Source: an uncultured Pelagibacteraceae bacterium
GTDB lineage: Bacteria; Pseudomonadota; Alphaproteobacteria; Pelagibacterales; Pelagibacteraceae
Assembly (NCBI GenBank): GCA_902550805.1
Contig: CACDAL010000005.1
Coordinates: 1-64,000, forward strand
Direction: 5' to 3'
Length of the DNA stretch: 64,000 nucleotides
Numbering within the stretch: position 1 is the stretch's first letter; each line of letters opens with the position of its first letter. Shown here one piece after another: positions 47,182-55,824 of the stretch. A program made the translations under genes and the position numbers. The notes under the pieces were generated by a model, which did not search any database, was not told where the DNA came from, and saw nothing but the letters and a program-made list of their open reading frames with translations.

Positions 47182-47841
47182 TTACTGAGATTTTAGTGTT
47201 TCAATATTTTTTTTAATATTTCCATTATTTTCTTTAAATATTGTTGTGCCAGAAACTAAAATGTTTGCGCCAGCATTTATAACTTCTTTGGAATTAGAAA
47301 AATTTATGCCACCATCTACCTCAATATCAAAATTTAATTTATTGTTATCTTTAATTTTTTTTAAATTTTTTATTTTAGAAATAACATCTGGAATGAATTT
47401 TTGTCCTCCAAAACCAGGATAAACGCTCATAATTAAAATTAAATCAACTTTTGAGAGATATTTTTCAATAACGTTTATTTTAGTATCTGGATTTAAAGAT
47501 ACTCCAACTTTTTTATTTAATTTTTTTATTAGATCAAGTGACTCTATTAAATTGTCTGTCGCTTCAGGATGAATGGTAATTATATCTGCTCCAGCATTAG
47601 AATAGTCATTAATATATTTATGCACAGGTGAAATCATCAAGTGTACGTCGAATGGTAATTTTGTATATTGTCTTAATGTTTTGATTACCGGAGGTCCTAT
47701 AGTTAAATTGGGCACAAAGTGACCATCCATAACATCTACGTGGATTAAGTCAGCACCTCCATCTTCCAGTCTTTTAATTTCATTTCCTAAATTACTAAAA
47801 TCAGCAGAAAGAATTGAAGGTGAAATTTTTATTTTTTTCAT
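47182..47841 (-). CDS. rpe: Ribulose-phosphate 3-epimerase
   Basis: A 219-residue TIM-barrel epimerase interconverting ribulose-5-phosphate and xylulose-5-phosphate. ISPSILSADFSNLGNEIKRLE, HVDVMDGHFVPNLTIGPPVI, DVHLMI, ITIHPEA, MSVYPGFGGQKFI and the phosphate loop VDGGINFSNSKEVINAGANILVSGTTIF are all present, including metal-binding His and Asp residues. It is upstream of the heparinase-like gene by 1 bp. Confidence 0.98.
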   Translation of the reverse strand: MKKIKISPSILSADFSNLGNEIKRLEDGGADLIHVDVMDGHFVPNLTIGPPVIKTLRQYTKLPFDVHLMISPVHKYINDYSNAGADIITIHPEATDNLIESLDLIKKLNKKVGVSLNPDTKINVIEKYLSKVDLILIMSVYPGFGGQKFIPDVISKIKNLKKIKDNNKLNFDIEVDGGINFSNSKEVINAGANILVSGTTIFKENNGNIKKNIETLKSQ

Positions 47842-47883
47842 TAGTAGTTATCTACTACTATCAATTTTTGTTTTTTATTTGAA

Positions 47884-48234
47884 TTAATTTTTACCAAAAA
47901 TTTGGTAAATTTGTATTGCTATTTCACTTTCTAGAGGAAATGATAGCATTCCCATTACAGAATAACCCAATAGATAAGGCATAAGGTAAAATCTAAACAT
48001 GTAAAAAAACCAGGCAACATAAAGAGGAACCAAAGGTTTAATTATGAATGATGGCGTTATAACTTTAAATAAATTTATTAATGGATCTGTAAGTTTTACA
48101 AAAACCTTCATAAAAAAAAACTCAGAGTCTTCCCTTTGGAATATATTCATTCCTACTCTTCCAATTAATGTCCACATAATTACACCCATTATGTAATCAA
48201 TTAAATAAACTAAAGGATGAAAGTTTGCTGACAT
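47884..48234 (-). CDS. YggT-like integral membrane protein
   Basis: A 116-residue hydrophobic protein with about three membrane segments (around 8-28, 66-85 and 85-110). The segment WTLIGRVGMNIFQ, then FVKLTDPLINLFKVITPSFIIKPLVPLYVAWFFYMFRF, resembles the YggT pattern (R.......T.P.L...R...P......SP...), which is also seen in the clear YggT gene at 59653-59943. The match is partial, so hypothetical membrane protein is the safe alternative. It sits between rpe and the symporter operon on the same strand. Confidence 0.6.
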   Translation of the reverse strand: MSANFHPLVYLIDYIMGVIMWTLIGRVGMNIFQREDSEFFFMKVFVKLTDPLINLFKVITPSFIIKPLVPLYVAWFFYMFRFYLMPYLLGYSVMGMLSFPLESEIAIQIYQIFGKN

Positions 48235-48265
48235 ACAATAAAAAGATTAAAATATATTAATTTAA

Positions 48266-48289
48266 AAGGGGCGAAAAAAATCGCCCCTT
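48266..48289 (-). terminator. Intrinsic terminator of the symporter operon
   Basis: AAGGGGCGA (48266-48274) and TCGCCCCTT (48281-48289) pair perfectly around a six-A loop. Read on the minus strand the hairpin is followed by TTTTAAATTAA, a usable U-tract. It lies 14 bp past the end of the symporter gene (48303). Confidence 0.8.
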
Positions 48290-48302
48290 AAATTATAATT
48301 AT

Positions 48303-50123
48303 TTAATGTTGTTTTCCAAGTACCGTTCTACCACTAGGTATACGTACTTCATCAACCATTTTTTGAGTAGCAGCATCAGGTGCTTTAGTCATTAAACTAA
48401 CAACTACCATAGATACTAAACTAACTAATGATCCAACTATTCCGAATGTAAGTTGAGTTATGCCCCAGAATCCAGCTCCGCCATTACGTACCCAAATTAG
48501 ATACGCTGTACCAGAAATTAGACCTAGAAGCATTCCCGCAACTGCACCTTGTGAATTTGCTCTCTTCCACCATACTCCTAGTACAAGTGGGAAGAACAAT
48601 CCTGACATCGCAAAGTCAAAAGCCCAGATAACCGAACCTAAGATACCTTGGATTTCTAATGCAGCAATAGATGCTCCAGCAAAACCAATTATGAAAAGTA
48701 ATACCCTTGCAACAATTAGTCTTTTTGCAGTTTCTGCTTTAGGGTCAATGATCTTGTAATATAAGTCATGAGACAAAGCATTTGCAATTGCTAAAACTAA
48801 ACCATCAGCAGTAGACATGGCAGCAGCCATACCTCCGGCAGCAACCAGACCTGAAATTACATAAGGCAACCCAGCAATTTCTGGAGTAGCTAATACAACA
48901 GCTTTACCACCCATGAAAAACTCGTTTAAGTCTAGAGTTCCATTTCCGTTAAAGTCGCTAACAAACATTAAGTTTGCTTGGTTCCAGTTTTGATACCAAT
49001 CTAAAGCTTGAACATCAGATATTGATTTACCAATAATACCTGTTGCTAAGCTTGGATCCATCAATGAAAGTTTAGACAGAGTAGCTAGCATCGGTGCTGA
49101 AGAATATAGTAGGAAGATAAAGAATAATGACCAACCTACTGATCTTCTAGCTGATTTTACACTTGGAGTAGTGAAGTATCTCATCATAACGTGAGGTAAT
49201 GAAGCTGTTCCAGCCATCATACAAACCGCTAATGAGATAAACGCCCAAGGTGTAGCATTAACCGAAGAGTGAGCTTTAGTTATACCCGCTAAACCCTTTG
49301 GCACTGTCGCTAAATCAGCTGCAGTATTTTTTACTGTTCCCAAACCAAACTGAGCTTCAAGTTCAGCAATCTTTGCAACTTCATCAGCTAACATTAGATG
49401 TGGAAAGAATCCGGCACCCATTTTATTACTAATCCAGAATACTGGAAGTAAGTAAGCTATAATTAAAACAATGTATTGAGCAACCTGTGTCCATGTTACC
49501 GCACGCATTCCTCCTAACATTGAACATATAAGTATACCAGCAAGACCAATGTATACTGCAATTCCAAATGGAATATCCAACGCAACTGAAGCAATTGTAC
49601 CTGTCGCATTAATTTGTGCAGTCACGTAAGTGAATGAAGCTACTGTTAAAACTATTACAGCGCATACTCTAGCTAAATTACCGCCATATCTTGTTCCTAT
49701 AAAATCTGGAACTGTATAACATCCAAATTTTCTAAGGTAAGGTGCTAATAAAGAAGCAACTAGTACATATCCACCAGTCCATCCAACTAGAAGAGCCATA
49801 TAACCGTAACCTTTAAAATAAATACCGCCGGCCATCGCAACAAATGAAGCACCAGACATCCAGTCTGCCGCTGTAGCCATTCCATTAAATACCGTTGGAA
49901 CTTGTCTTCCTGCCACGTAATACGCATCTAACTGTAGTGTACGTGATAAGTACCCTATCAATGCATAAATTGCTATTGTAAAAGCTACGAATAATATACC
50001 TATTGTTTTTGCCGACATCCCTGCCGATTCTGCTATTGCCATTAAAATTATAAATCCAATAAATCCTCCAGTATAAATTCCATATACTTTAGGTAAATTG
50101 TCTATAAATTTTCCTTTAATCAT
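48303..50123 (-). CDS. actP: Sodium:solute (acetate-type) symporter, large subunit
   Basis: A 606-residue SSS-family transporter of the two-component type paired with a DUF4212 protein. Membrane segments run through most of the length. LDAYYVAGRQVPTVFNGMATAADWMSGASFVAMAGGIYFKGYGYMALLVGW matches the ActP-like N-terminal core, and VAAGGMAAAMSTADGLVLAIANALSHDLYYK the conserved SSS segment. A hydrophilic insertion lies about residues 245-285. Coding DNA is less AT-rich than neighbours, suggesting high expression. Proximity to acs favours acetate as substrate; other short organic acids are possible. Confidence 0.9.
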   Translation of the reverse strand: MIKGKFIDNLPKVYGIYTGGFIGFIILMAIAESAGMSAKTIGILFVAFTIAIYALIGYLSRTLQLDAYYVAGRQVPTVFNGMATAADWMSGASFVAMAGGIYFKGYGYMALLVGWTGGYVLVASLLAPYLRKFGCYTVPDFIGTRYGGNLARVCAVIVLTVASFTYVTAQINATGTIASVALDIPFGIAVYIGLAGILICSMLGGMRAVTWTQVAQYIVLIIAYLLPVFWISNKMGAGFFPHLMLADEVAKIAELEAQFGLGTVKNTAADLATVPKGLAGITKAHSSVNATPWAFISLAVCMMAGTASLPHVMMRYFTTPSVKSARRSVGWSLFFIFLLYSSAPMLATLSKLSLMDPSLATGIIGKSISDVQALDWYQNWNQANLMFVSDFNGNGTLDLNEFFMGGKAVVLATPEIAGLPYVISGLVAAGGMAAAMSTADGLVLAIANALSHDLYYKIIDPKAETAKRLIVARVLLFIIGFAGASIAALEIQGILGSVIWAFDFAMSGLFFPLVLGVWWKRANSQGAVAGMLLGLISGTAYLIWVRNGGAGFWGITQLTFGIVGSLVSLVSMVVVSLMTKAPDAATQKMVDEVRIPSGRTVLGKQH

Positions 50124-50387
50124 TTAGTCATCCTCCTTTTCAGAGAAGCCAAATTCTTCATCTATTTTTTCTTGTCTATTTGCAAACCAAAAAATTAGAA
50201 TTACAAAAATTCCTAGCGATCCTTGACATGTCATGTAGTAGGAAAGTGGGTAACCAAGAGGTCTAAAACTAGATGATTCCATTTCTGCTCCGAAGAAAAA
50301 GATGCCAATTGAGAATACAAACCAAATTGCTAAAGTTACCCATAGCAAATTTCTGGTCTTTTCCCAATGTTGTGTTTGTTTTGACAT
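50124..50387 (-). CDS. DUF4212 small subunit of the symporter
   Basis: An 87-residue protein with two membrane helices, about 12-32 (LLWVTLAIWFVFSIGIFFFGA) and 50-70. The intervening loop with FRPLGYPLSYYMTCQGSLGIFVILIFWFANRQEKIDEEFG is the DUF4212 signature. This family is found immediately upstream of VC2705-type sodium:solute symporters and is thought to be their accessory subunit. Its stop directly abuts the symporter start. A GGGAGA ribosome binding site precedes its ATG. Confidence 0.92.
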   Translation of the reverse strand: MSKQTQHWEKTRNLLWVTLAIWFVFSIGIFFFGAEMESSSFRPLGYPLSYYMTCQGSLGIFVILIFWFANRQEKIDEEFGFSEKEDD

Positions 50388-50506
50388 TTTTTATTCTCCC
50401 TATAGGTTAAAAAAATGCACCATACTTAAAATGTGATAGATTGAAACCTTAAAAAAAGCTCCAATTACCATAATTTTTGTAATATAAAACAACTCTGAGT
50501 AGATAA

Positions 50507-51133
50507 ATGGCTTTAAAATATAAATTTAATCTTAAGGATATTAATATTGAAGATTTCAGAGTTTATCTTTTTTCTTTATTTAAAGCATTTTTACCAAAGA
50601 AAAAAATTAAAAATTTAGATGATTTAGAATCATTTATACAAAATAAATCCGCCTGGGTATCACAAGTAACATTATATAGTTATTTAAAAACAAGAATGGG
50701 AACAAAATATGTTTTGCATTTTGATGATGAAGTATTTTTAAGTTCAATTAACAAAGCGAAATGGAATATCTACGCAGTAGCTTTACAAGATCTTACTTTT
50801 TATACTATTTCATATCTTAATATTTATTTTAATTTTCAAGAAATTAATAATGCAAAAAAAATTTATGAAAAAATATTAAATAATGAATTAAAAAATAGTA
50901 TGCCCGAAGATATAATTGATAATAGTAAGAAAAATTTTAATCAAAGATTAGAAAAAATAGATTGGAATAATTATTGCAAGTCAAAACCTTTTAACCAAAG
51001 TGCATTAGCCTTATATGAATGGGCGCCAGTGGCTCAAGAACTAAAAACATTAGATAGAAAAATAGTTTTAAATTCTATGATTCTAAAATGGGAAAATATT
51101 GAAAAAGAATTTATTAAATTGATTAATTTTTAA
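50507..51133 (+). CDS. Conserved hypothetical protein, unrecognised
   Basis: A 208-residue protein that I do not recognise. It has no signal peptide or membrane helix. A central block [43 protein letters not shown] and [15 protein letters not shown] looks conserved and helical, and tryptophans recur ([27 protein letters not shown]). It sits alone on the plus strand between the symporter operon and acs, and its stop overlaps the acs stop in TTAA. A link to acetate metabolism is only a positional guess. Confidence 0.8.
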   Translation: MALKYKFNLKDINIEDFRVYLFSLFKAFLPKKKIKNLDDLESFIQNKSAWVSQVTLYSYLKTRMGTKYVLHFDDEVFLSSINKAKWNIYAVALQDLTFYTISYLNIYFNFQEINNAKKIYEKILNNELKNSMPEDIIDNSKKNFNQRLEKIDWNNYCKSKPFNQSALALYEWAPVAQELKTLDRKIVLNSMILKWENIEKEFIKLINF

Positions 51134-53136
51134 ATATTTTTTCTATTTACAACTAAACTTTTTACAACACTGGGATCTGCCAAAGTGGTTGTATCACCTA
51201 ATTGATCATGCTCATTGGCGGCAATTTTTCTTAAAATTCTTCTCATAATTTTTCCAGATCTTGTTTTAGGTAATCCTGGCGAGAATTGTATTAAGTCAGG
51301 AGTTGCGATTGGTCCAATTTGTTTTCTCACCCAAAGTTTCAAATCTCTTTCTAAATCTAAAGAACTATTTTCACCTGCATTTAAAGTTACATAACAGTAT
51401 AAACCATTTCCTTTGATATCGTGAGGGTATCCAACTACTGCTGCTTCAGCAACTTTTGGATGAGCAACAAAAGCACTTTCAATTTCAGCTGTTCCAAGAT
51501 TATGTCCTGAAACTATAATTACATCGTCTACTCTTCCTGTTATCCAATAATAGCCATCTTTATCTCTTCTACATCCATCTCCAGTAAAATATTTTCCATC
51601 AAATTGTGAAAAATAAGTGTCTATAAATCTTTGATGATCTCCATATACAGTTCTCATTTGCCCAGGCCAAGATTGAGATATACAAAGTCTACCTTGCGCT
51701 TCTCCACTTAAAGTTTTTCCATCTTTATCAACTATGACCGGTTTAATTCCATAAAATGGTTTGGTTGCAGATCCAGGTTTTAAATTTATAGCACCAGTTT
51801 GAGGGCTAATTAAAATACCACCAGTTTCAGTTTGCCACCAAGTGTCAACAATTGGACATCTAGAATCGCCAACTATTTTATAATACCATTGCCAAGCTTC
51901 TGGATTTATTGGTTCCCCAACAGTTCCCAATAACTTTAAGGTTTTTCTTGATGTTTTTTTAACTGGTTCGTCACCTTCTCTCATAAGCGCTCTTATTGCA
52001 GTTGGTGCTGTATAAAATATATTAACTTTATATTTATCAACTATTTGCCACCATCTAGATGTGTCAGGATAAGTTGGAATTCCTTCAAACATTATTGTAG
52101 TTGCACCATTAGCAAGTGGTCCATAAATTATATAACTATGTCCCGTTATCCACCCAATGTCAGCTGTACACCAATAAATATCTTTCGGTTTATAATTAAA
52201 AATATATTGATGAGTCATAGAAGCATAAACCATATATCCACCGGTTGTATGCAAAACTCCTTTTGGTTTTCCTGTTGATCCAGAAGTATAAAGAATAAAC
52301 AAAGGATCTTCCGCATTCATTTCTTCAGGCTCACATTTTATAGGAACATTTTTAATCATTTCATGATACCAAATATCTCTACTATCATCCCAGTTAATTC
52401 TATTTCCGGTTCTTTTAACAACAATACATTTTTTAACTTTTGGGCAATTAACCAAAGCCTCATCAGTTATTGATTTAAGTGGAATAGTTTTGCCTCCTCT
52501 TACACCTTCATCGGCTGTTACTATATAATCTGATTTACAATCATTAATTCTTCCTGAAATACTATCTGGAGAAAAACCACCAAAAATAATTGAGTGAATA
52601 GCTCCTATTCTTGCACACGCTAGCATAGTATATGCAAGCTCAGGTATCATCGTTAAATAGATTGTAACTCTATCTCCTTTTTTTACTCCAATTTCTTTTA
52701 GTCCATTAGCTGCTTTTGATACTTCTTTATGGAGTTCTTTATAAGTAATTTTCTTTTGAACTTTTGGATCATCTCCAACCCAAATTATTGCAGTTTTATT
52801 TTTATTCTTTTTTAAATGTCTATCAATACAGTTTGCCGAAGCATTTAATGTGCCATCGTAAAACCATTTAATTTTAACATCTGATTTGCTGTAATTTACA
52901 TCTTTAATTTTTTTATATGGTTTAATCCAAGTAATTCTTTTCCCTTCTTTTTTCCAAAAGCCATCATTATCTTTAATTGAATTATTATATTTTTTCTCGT
53001 ATTGAGACTTATTTACTACAGCCTTGCTAATCCACTCTTTCTTTGTTTTGTAGATCAGTTCTTTTTCAATTTTTTTTGGAGAAGAATTACGTTTAGATTT
53101 TACTTTAACTTTTGTTTTAGTTTTTTTTTTGGGCAT
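51130..53136 (-). CDS. acs: Acetyl-CoA synthetase
   Basis: A 668-residue AMP-forming acetate:CoA ligase. The adenylation motifs are [11 protein letters not shown] (about 285-295), [27 protein letters not shown] and [30 protein letters not shown]. Near the end [15 protein letters not shown] carries the lysine that is acetylated in Acs regulation. The first ~22 residues are an unusual lysine-rich stretch ([16 protein letters not shown]) before the normal Acs start. It would activate acetate imported by the neighbouring symporter. It lies 10 bp downstream of the EVE gene. Confidence 0.98.
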   Translation of the reverse strand: MPKKKTKTKVKVKSKRNSSPKKIEKELIYKTKKEWISKAVVNKSQYEKKYNNSIKDNDGFWKKEGKRITWIKPYKKIKDVNYSKSDVKIKWFYDGTLNASANCIDRHLKKNKNKTAIIWVGDDPKVQKKITYKELHKEVSKAANGLKEIGVKKGDRVTIYLTMIPELAYTMLACARIGAIHSIIFGGFSPDSISGRINDCKSDYIVTADEGVRGGKTIPLKSITDEALVNCPKVKKCIVVKRTGNRINWDDSRDIWYHEMIKNVPIKCEPEEMNAEDPLFILYTSGSTGKPKGVLHTTGGYMVYASMTHQYIFNYKPKDIYWCTADIGWITGHSYIIYGPLANGATTIMFEGIPTYPDTSRWWQIVDKYKVNIFYTAPTAIRALMREGDEPVKKTSRKTLKLLGTVGEPINPEAWQWYYKIVGDSRCPIVDTWWQTETGGILISPQTGAINLKPGSATKPFYGIKPVIVDKDGKTLSGEAQGRLCISQSWPGQMRTVYGDHQRFIDTYFSQFDGKYFTGDGCRRDKDGYYWITGRVDDVIIVSGHNLGTAEIESAFVAHPKVAEAAVVGYPHDIKGNGLYCYVTLNAGENSSLDLERDLKLWVRKQIGPIATPDLIQFSPGLPKTRSGKIMRRILRKIAANEHDQLGDTTTLADPSVVKSLVVNRKNI

Positions 53137-53146
53137 GAATTTTTTT

Positions 53147-53563
53147 TTAAGAGATACTACTCATCTTCAAAATAATTTTCCAGCTTTTAGTATCAATTGG
53201 CATAACCGAAAGCCTACTTTGCTTAATTAATGCCAGGTCTTTTAGATCATTATTTTTTTTGATTTTTTCCAGCGAAACTGTTGATTTTAGTTTACTCTTG
53301 AACTTTATTTTTACTGCCACAAATCTTTTATCTTTATCTGTTGGATCTAAAAATGCTGTCTTTATTACCTCAACAATACCGACAATTTCTTTACCGATAT
53401 TAGAGTGATAAAAGAAGCATAGATCTCCTTTTTTCATTTTTTTTAGATTATTGGCTGCTTGATAATTTCTTACCCCATCCCAGTCAGCGCCTTTTGATCC
53501 CATTTTTTTCTGTTGATCAATTGACCAAACATTTGGTTCGGATTTTAATAACCAGTACTTCAT
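53147..53563 (-). CDS. EVE-domain protein
   Basis: A 138-residue PUA-like EVE protein. [52 protein letters not shown] and [16 protein letters not shown] are diagnostic of the family (formerly DUF55). EVE domains bind modified bases in nucleic acids in the examples studied; the ligand here is unknown. It is directly upstream of acs on the same strand. One copy of a 21-bp direct repeat lies 76 bp before its start. Confidence 0.93.
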   Translation of the reverse strand: MKYWLLKSEPNVWSIDQQKKMGSKGADWDGVRNYQAANNLKKMKKGDLCFFYHSNIGKEIVGIVEVIKTAFLDPTDKDKRFVAVKIKFKSKLKSTVSLEKIKKNNDLKDLALIKQSRLSVMPIDTKSWKIILKMSSIS

Positions 53564-53639
53564 CTAATTATTATTCCCACGGGCTGTCATTTTGTAAAAA
53601 CCATATTTCATTTTACGTCACTTTTTATAAAACACGTGA

Positions 53640-53660
53640 TATGCAAAGTGCTATACATTT
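53640..53660. repeat. 21-bp direct repeat, left copy
   Basis: This sequence shares 19 of 21 bases with 54482-54502, in the same orientation; the common core is TGCTATACATTT preceded by TATGC. The two copies lie 842 bp apart and bracket the DUF2784 and cupin genes. The 124-bp gap 53564-53687 that contains it has no ORF that I can see. Confidence 0.75.
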
Positions 53661-53687
53661 CCAGAACCACGATCCCTAAAAGTTTTT

Positions 53688-54056
53688 TCATTTAAAATTT
53701 TTTTTCAGTTTATTAAATATAAAGGCATAAAAAACTATATTTATGACAATTAGGGCTATTCCTAGATATATTTGTAAATCTTTCGTAAGACTCGCCGGAT
53801 AAACAATCGGCATTAAGTAGTTTTGAATAAAACCTTCAGAATATGTTGTTAGATTAGCTTTATGTAAAAACCAATTTTCAAGATAAGTCAGAGGACATAT
53901 GGAATTAGTTAATTCGATATAGGATCCCCAAATAAGAGCAGGAAAGTGGATAAAAATAATTTTTGTTGTAACAAAAAATAATAATGCACCAAATACAACA
54001 AAGAGAATAAAAGCAAAATGAACAATTAATGTTAAATTTGCAGCCAGCTCATACAT
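53688..54056 (-). CDS. DUF2784 membrane protein
   Basis: A 122-residue protein with about three membrane helices (8-32, 35-50 and 95-115). LTLIVHFAFILFVVFGALLFF, WGSYIELTNSICPLTYLENWFLHKA and GFIQNYLMPIVYPASLTKDLQIYLG match the DUF2784 pattern (HxxF, CPLTxLEN, YP). Its function is unknown. It follows the cupin gene by 3 bp, forming a two-gene operon that is somewhat less AT-rich than its surroundings and sits between direct repeats. Confidence 0.88.
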   Translation of the reverse strand: MYELAANLTLIVHFAFILFVVFGALLFFVTTKIIFIHFPALIWGSYIELTNSICPLTYLENWFLHKANLTTYSEGFIQNYLMPIVYPASLTKDLQIYLGIALIVINIVFYAFIFNKLKKNFK

Positions 54057-54059
54057 TTT

Positions 54060-54434
54060 TTACTTTTCTTGGTTACCAAAAGTATAATCAATACGTTTGG
54101 AAGTAGATGGAGCGTTACCGGCAGGTAGTACAGAGTAGAAAAATGTTACTCGCTCTTGGGCTATATAAACAATATCTGTATTACGTGGCACCCATAGCAC
54201 ATCTCCAGGGCCGGCTTTGAATATTTTGTCACCGACTTTTAATGTGAACTGTCCTTCAAGTATGTAGATCACCTCGTCATAAGTTATATGCCAAGGTATA
54301 GAGCAATCTTCAAAAACGCCAATCCCAGCTCCCAGTTTATCGGAAAACGATACATTGACTAAACCGATTGTTTTCATGCCGTTTACAGGTTCAAGGTCGA
54401 GATCTTTTTTACGGAATATTTTTGTTTCTGACAT
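54060..54434 (-). CDS. Cupin-domain protein (EutQ-like)
   Basis: A 124-residue single-domain cupin. The motif region CSIPWHITYDEVIYILEGQFTLKVGDKIF and FKAGPGDVLWVPRNTDIVYIAQERVTFFYSVLP follows the two cupin motifs, with His and Glu ligands partly kept. It resembles the cupin of EutQ, but no ethanolamine-utilisation genes are nearby. A strong AAAGGAGAG ribosome binding site precedes the ATG, unusual in this AT-rich genome. Together with composition and flanking repeats, this suggests acquisition by transfer. Confidence 0.85.
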   Translation of the reverse strand: MSETKIFRKKDLDLEPVNGMKTIGLVNVSFSDKLGAGIGVFEDCSIPWHITYDEVIYILEGQFTLKVGDKIFKAGPGDVLWVPRNTDIVYIAQERVTFFYSVLPAGNAPSTSKRIDYTFGNQEK

Positions 54435-54481
54435 AACGTCTCTCCTTTCATTTCAAATAATTTTAACACAATAAACCGTAC

Positions 54482-54502
54482 TATGCGATGTGCTATACAT
54501 TT
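54482..54502. repeat. 21-bp direct repeat, right copy
   Basis: This is the partner of 53640-53660 (19 of 21 identical). It lies 47 bp before the cupin start on the minus strand. The left copy likewise precedes the EVE gene, so a duplicated promoter or operator is the alternative to an insertion footprint. Confidence 0.75.
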
Positions 54503-54593
54503 GCTGACTAATTAAATATTTTTAAAAAGTAATATTCTTATACACGTATAAATTGTTTTTATTTTTATATTTTAAATTAATCTAGTTAAGTCA

Positions 54594-55802
54594 ATGGTTA
54601 TTGGAACCAAAAAAAACATAAACAAACTTTTAGGAATTCAAATGCGTGATAAACTAATCTTTATTGGAGATGTGTGTGTGGAAAAAAGAAAAAAATTACT
54701 TAAGCAATTAGGTTTAGCTAACCTAGGAAAAATTGCATCAAAATCATTAAATAAGACAAAGCAATCATTAAATAAAACTTTTCAAGATTTAAAAAAAAAG
54801 AGGGATGAAGAAATAGCTAAGAAAATTAAAAAACAAAAAATTGAACAAGAAAAACAATTGCTAAGAGATAAAAAGCAAAAACAAAAAATTGAACAGCAAA
54901 AAATAAAAGATGAACAACAAAGATTAAAGGATTTGGAAATTCAAAGGCAGAAAGAAGAGGAACAAAAATTAAAAGATGAAAGAGAAAGAATAGAAGCTAA
55001 AGAAAAACTAAGATTAGAAAATGAAAAACAACAACAAAAAAATGAAGAATATGCGCAGAAAATTGAAGTTCAGAGACTAAAGGCAGAAGAGCAAAAATTA
55101 AAAGATCAAGAAGAAAAAAAAATAAGGGAAGAAGAAATAAAATTAAAAGAAGAGCAATTAAGGTTGCAATACCTAGAAAGACAAAAAGCTAGAGAAGAAA
55201 AAAAAATCAGGGAAGATGAACAACAAAGATTAAAGGATTTGGAAATTCAAAGGCAGAAAGAAGAGGAACAAAAATTAAAAGATGAACAACAAAGATTAAA
55301 AGATTTGGAAGTTCAAATGCAGAAAGAAGAGGAACAAAAATTAAGAGAAAAAAACCACAAGTTAAAATATGAGCAGCAAAAATTAAAAGAAACCGCTCAA
55401 AAGTTGAAAGATTTAGAAACACAAAGAATAAAAGAAAGAGATGCCCAAATATTAGCTGAGCAAGAAGAATATAAAGAAAAAGAAAAAGAATTGAGACTAA
55501 AAGAAAAACAACAAAAAGCAGAAGAAAAAGAAAAGAGAGCAATTGAACAACAACAAAAAGCAGAAGAAAAAGAGCGGAAATTAAGAGAAGAAGAGCTTAA
55601 ATTAATAGAAGAAAAAAAACAAAGAGAATTAGAAGCTAAAATTGAAGAAGAAAAAAGAATTAAAGAAGAACAAGAAAAAATAAGACAATGGGAAATAAAA
55701 TTTGATGAAGAACAAGCAAAAAGAGAAGAAGAATTGATAAGAAAGTTTTATACAGATAATGAAGACGACAAAACAAATAATAATTACGAAGAAAAAAATT
55801 AA
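54594..55802 (+). CDS. Glu/Lys/Gln-rich long-helix repeat protein
   Basis: A 402-residue protein. Residues 1-65 form a more ordinary basic region (MRDKLIFIGDVCVEKRKKLLKQLGLANL...). From about 65 to 385 it is almost only E, K, Q, R, L, D and A, predicting a very long helix: a coiled coil or single alpha-helix. A ~22-residue repeat starting DEQQRLKDLEIQRQKEEEQKL occurs at least three times, two copies being identical over 72 nt. There is no signal peptide or TolA-type membrane anchor. It may be a cytoskeletal or spacer protein; similarity searches will give false hits through composition. Confidence 0.75.
   Translation: MVIGTKKNINKLLGIQMRDKLIFIGDVCVEKRKKLLKQLGLANLGKIASKSLNKTKQSLNKTFQDLKKKRDEEIAKKIKKQKIEQEKQLLRDKKQKQKIEQQKIKDEQQRLKDLEIQRQKEEEQKLKDERERIEAKEKLRLENEKQQQKNEEYAQKIEVQRLKAEEQKLKDQEEKKIREEEIKLKEEQLRLQYLERQKAREEKKIREDEQQRLKDLEIQRQKEEEQKLKDEQQRLKDLEVQMQKEEEQKLREKNHKLKYEQQKLKETAQKLKDLETQRIKERDAQILAEQEEYKEKEKELRLKEKQQKAEEKEKRAIEQQQKAEEKERKLREEELKLIEEKKQRELEAKIEEEKRIKEEQEKIRQWEIKFDEEQAKREEELIRKFYTDNEDDKTNNNYEEKN
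54909..54980 (+). repeat. Intragenic 72-bp repeat, copy 1
   Basis: This stretch encodes DEQQRLKDLEIQRQKEEEQKL plus KDE and is identical, base for base, to 55215-55286. Exact identity at synonymous sites indicates recent duplication or gene conversion within the coiled-coil gene. Confidence 0.85.
55215..55346 (+). repeat. Intragenic tandem repeats, copies 2 and 3
   Basis: Copy 2 (55215-55286) is identical to copy 1 at 54909. Copy 3 begins at 55281, sharing the GATGAA junction, and runs to about 55346 with a few substitutions (I to V, R to M, K to R). The period is 66 bp or 22 residues, i.e. two 11-residue turns of helix. Confidence 0.85.
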
Positions 55803-55824
55803 CTATTAAATAGTCAGTACTTCA

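Noticed and set aside
47842..47857. TAGTAG/CTACTA hairpin before rpe
   Set aside because: The stem is short and weak, and it lacks a T-tract on the minus strand after the YggT-like gene, so it is not called as a terminator.
53631..53638. CACGTG core at the EVE upstream region as a third parS
   Set aside because: Only the central hexamer matches; the outer TGTTT/AAACA arms are absent.
54909..55346. Possible CRISPR or satellite array because of exact 72-bp repeats
   Set aside because: The repeats are in frame within one long coding sequence, have a 66-bp period without unique spacers, and encode a helical repeat.
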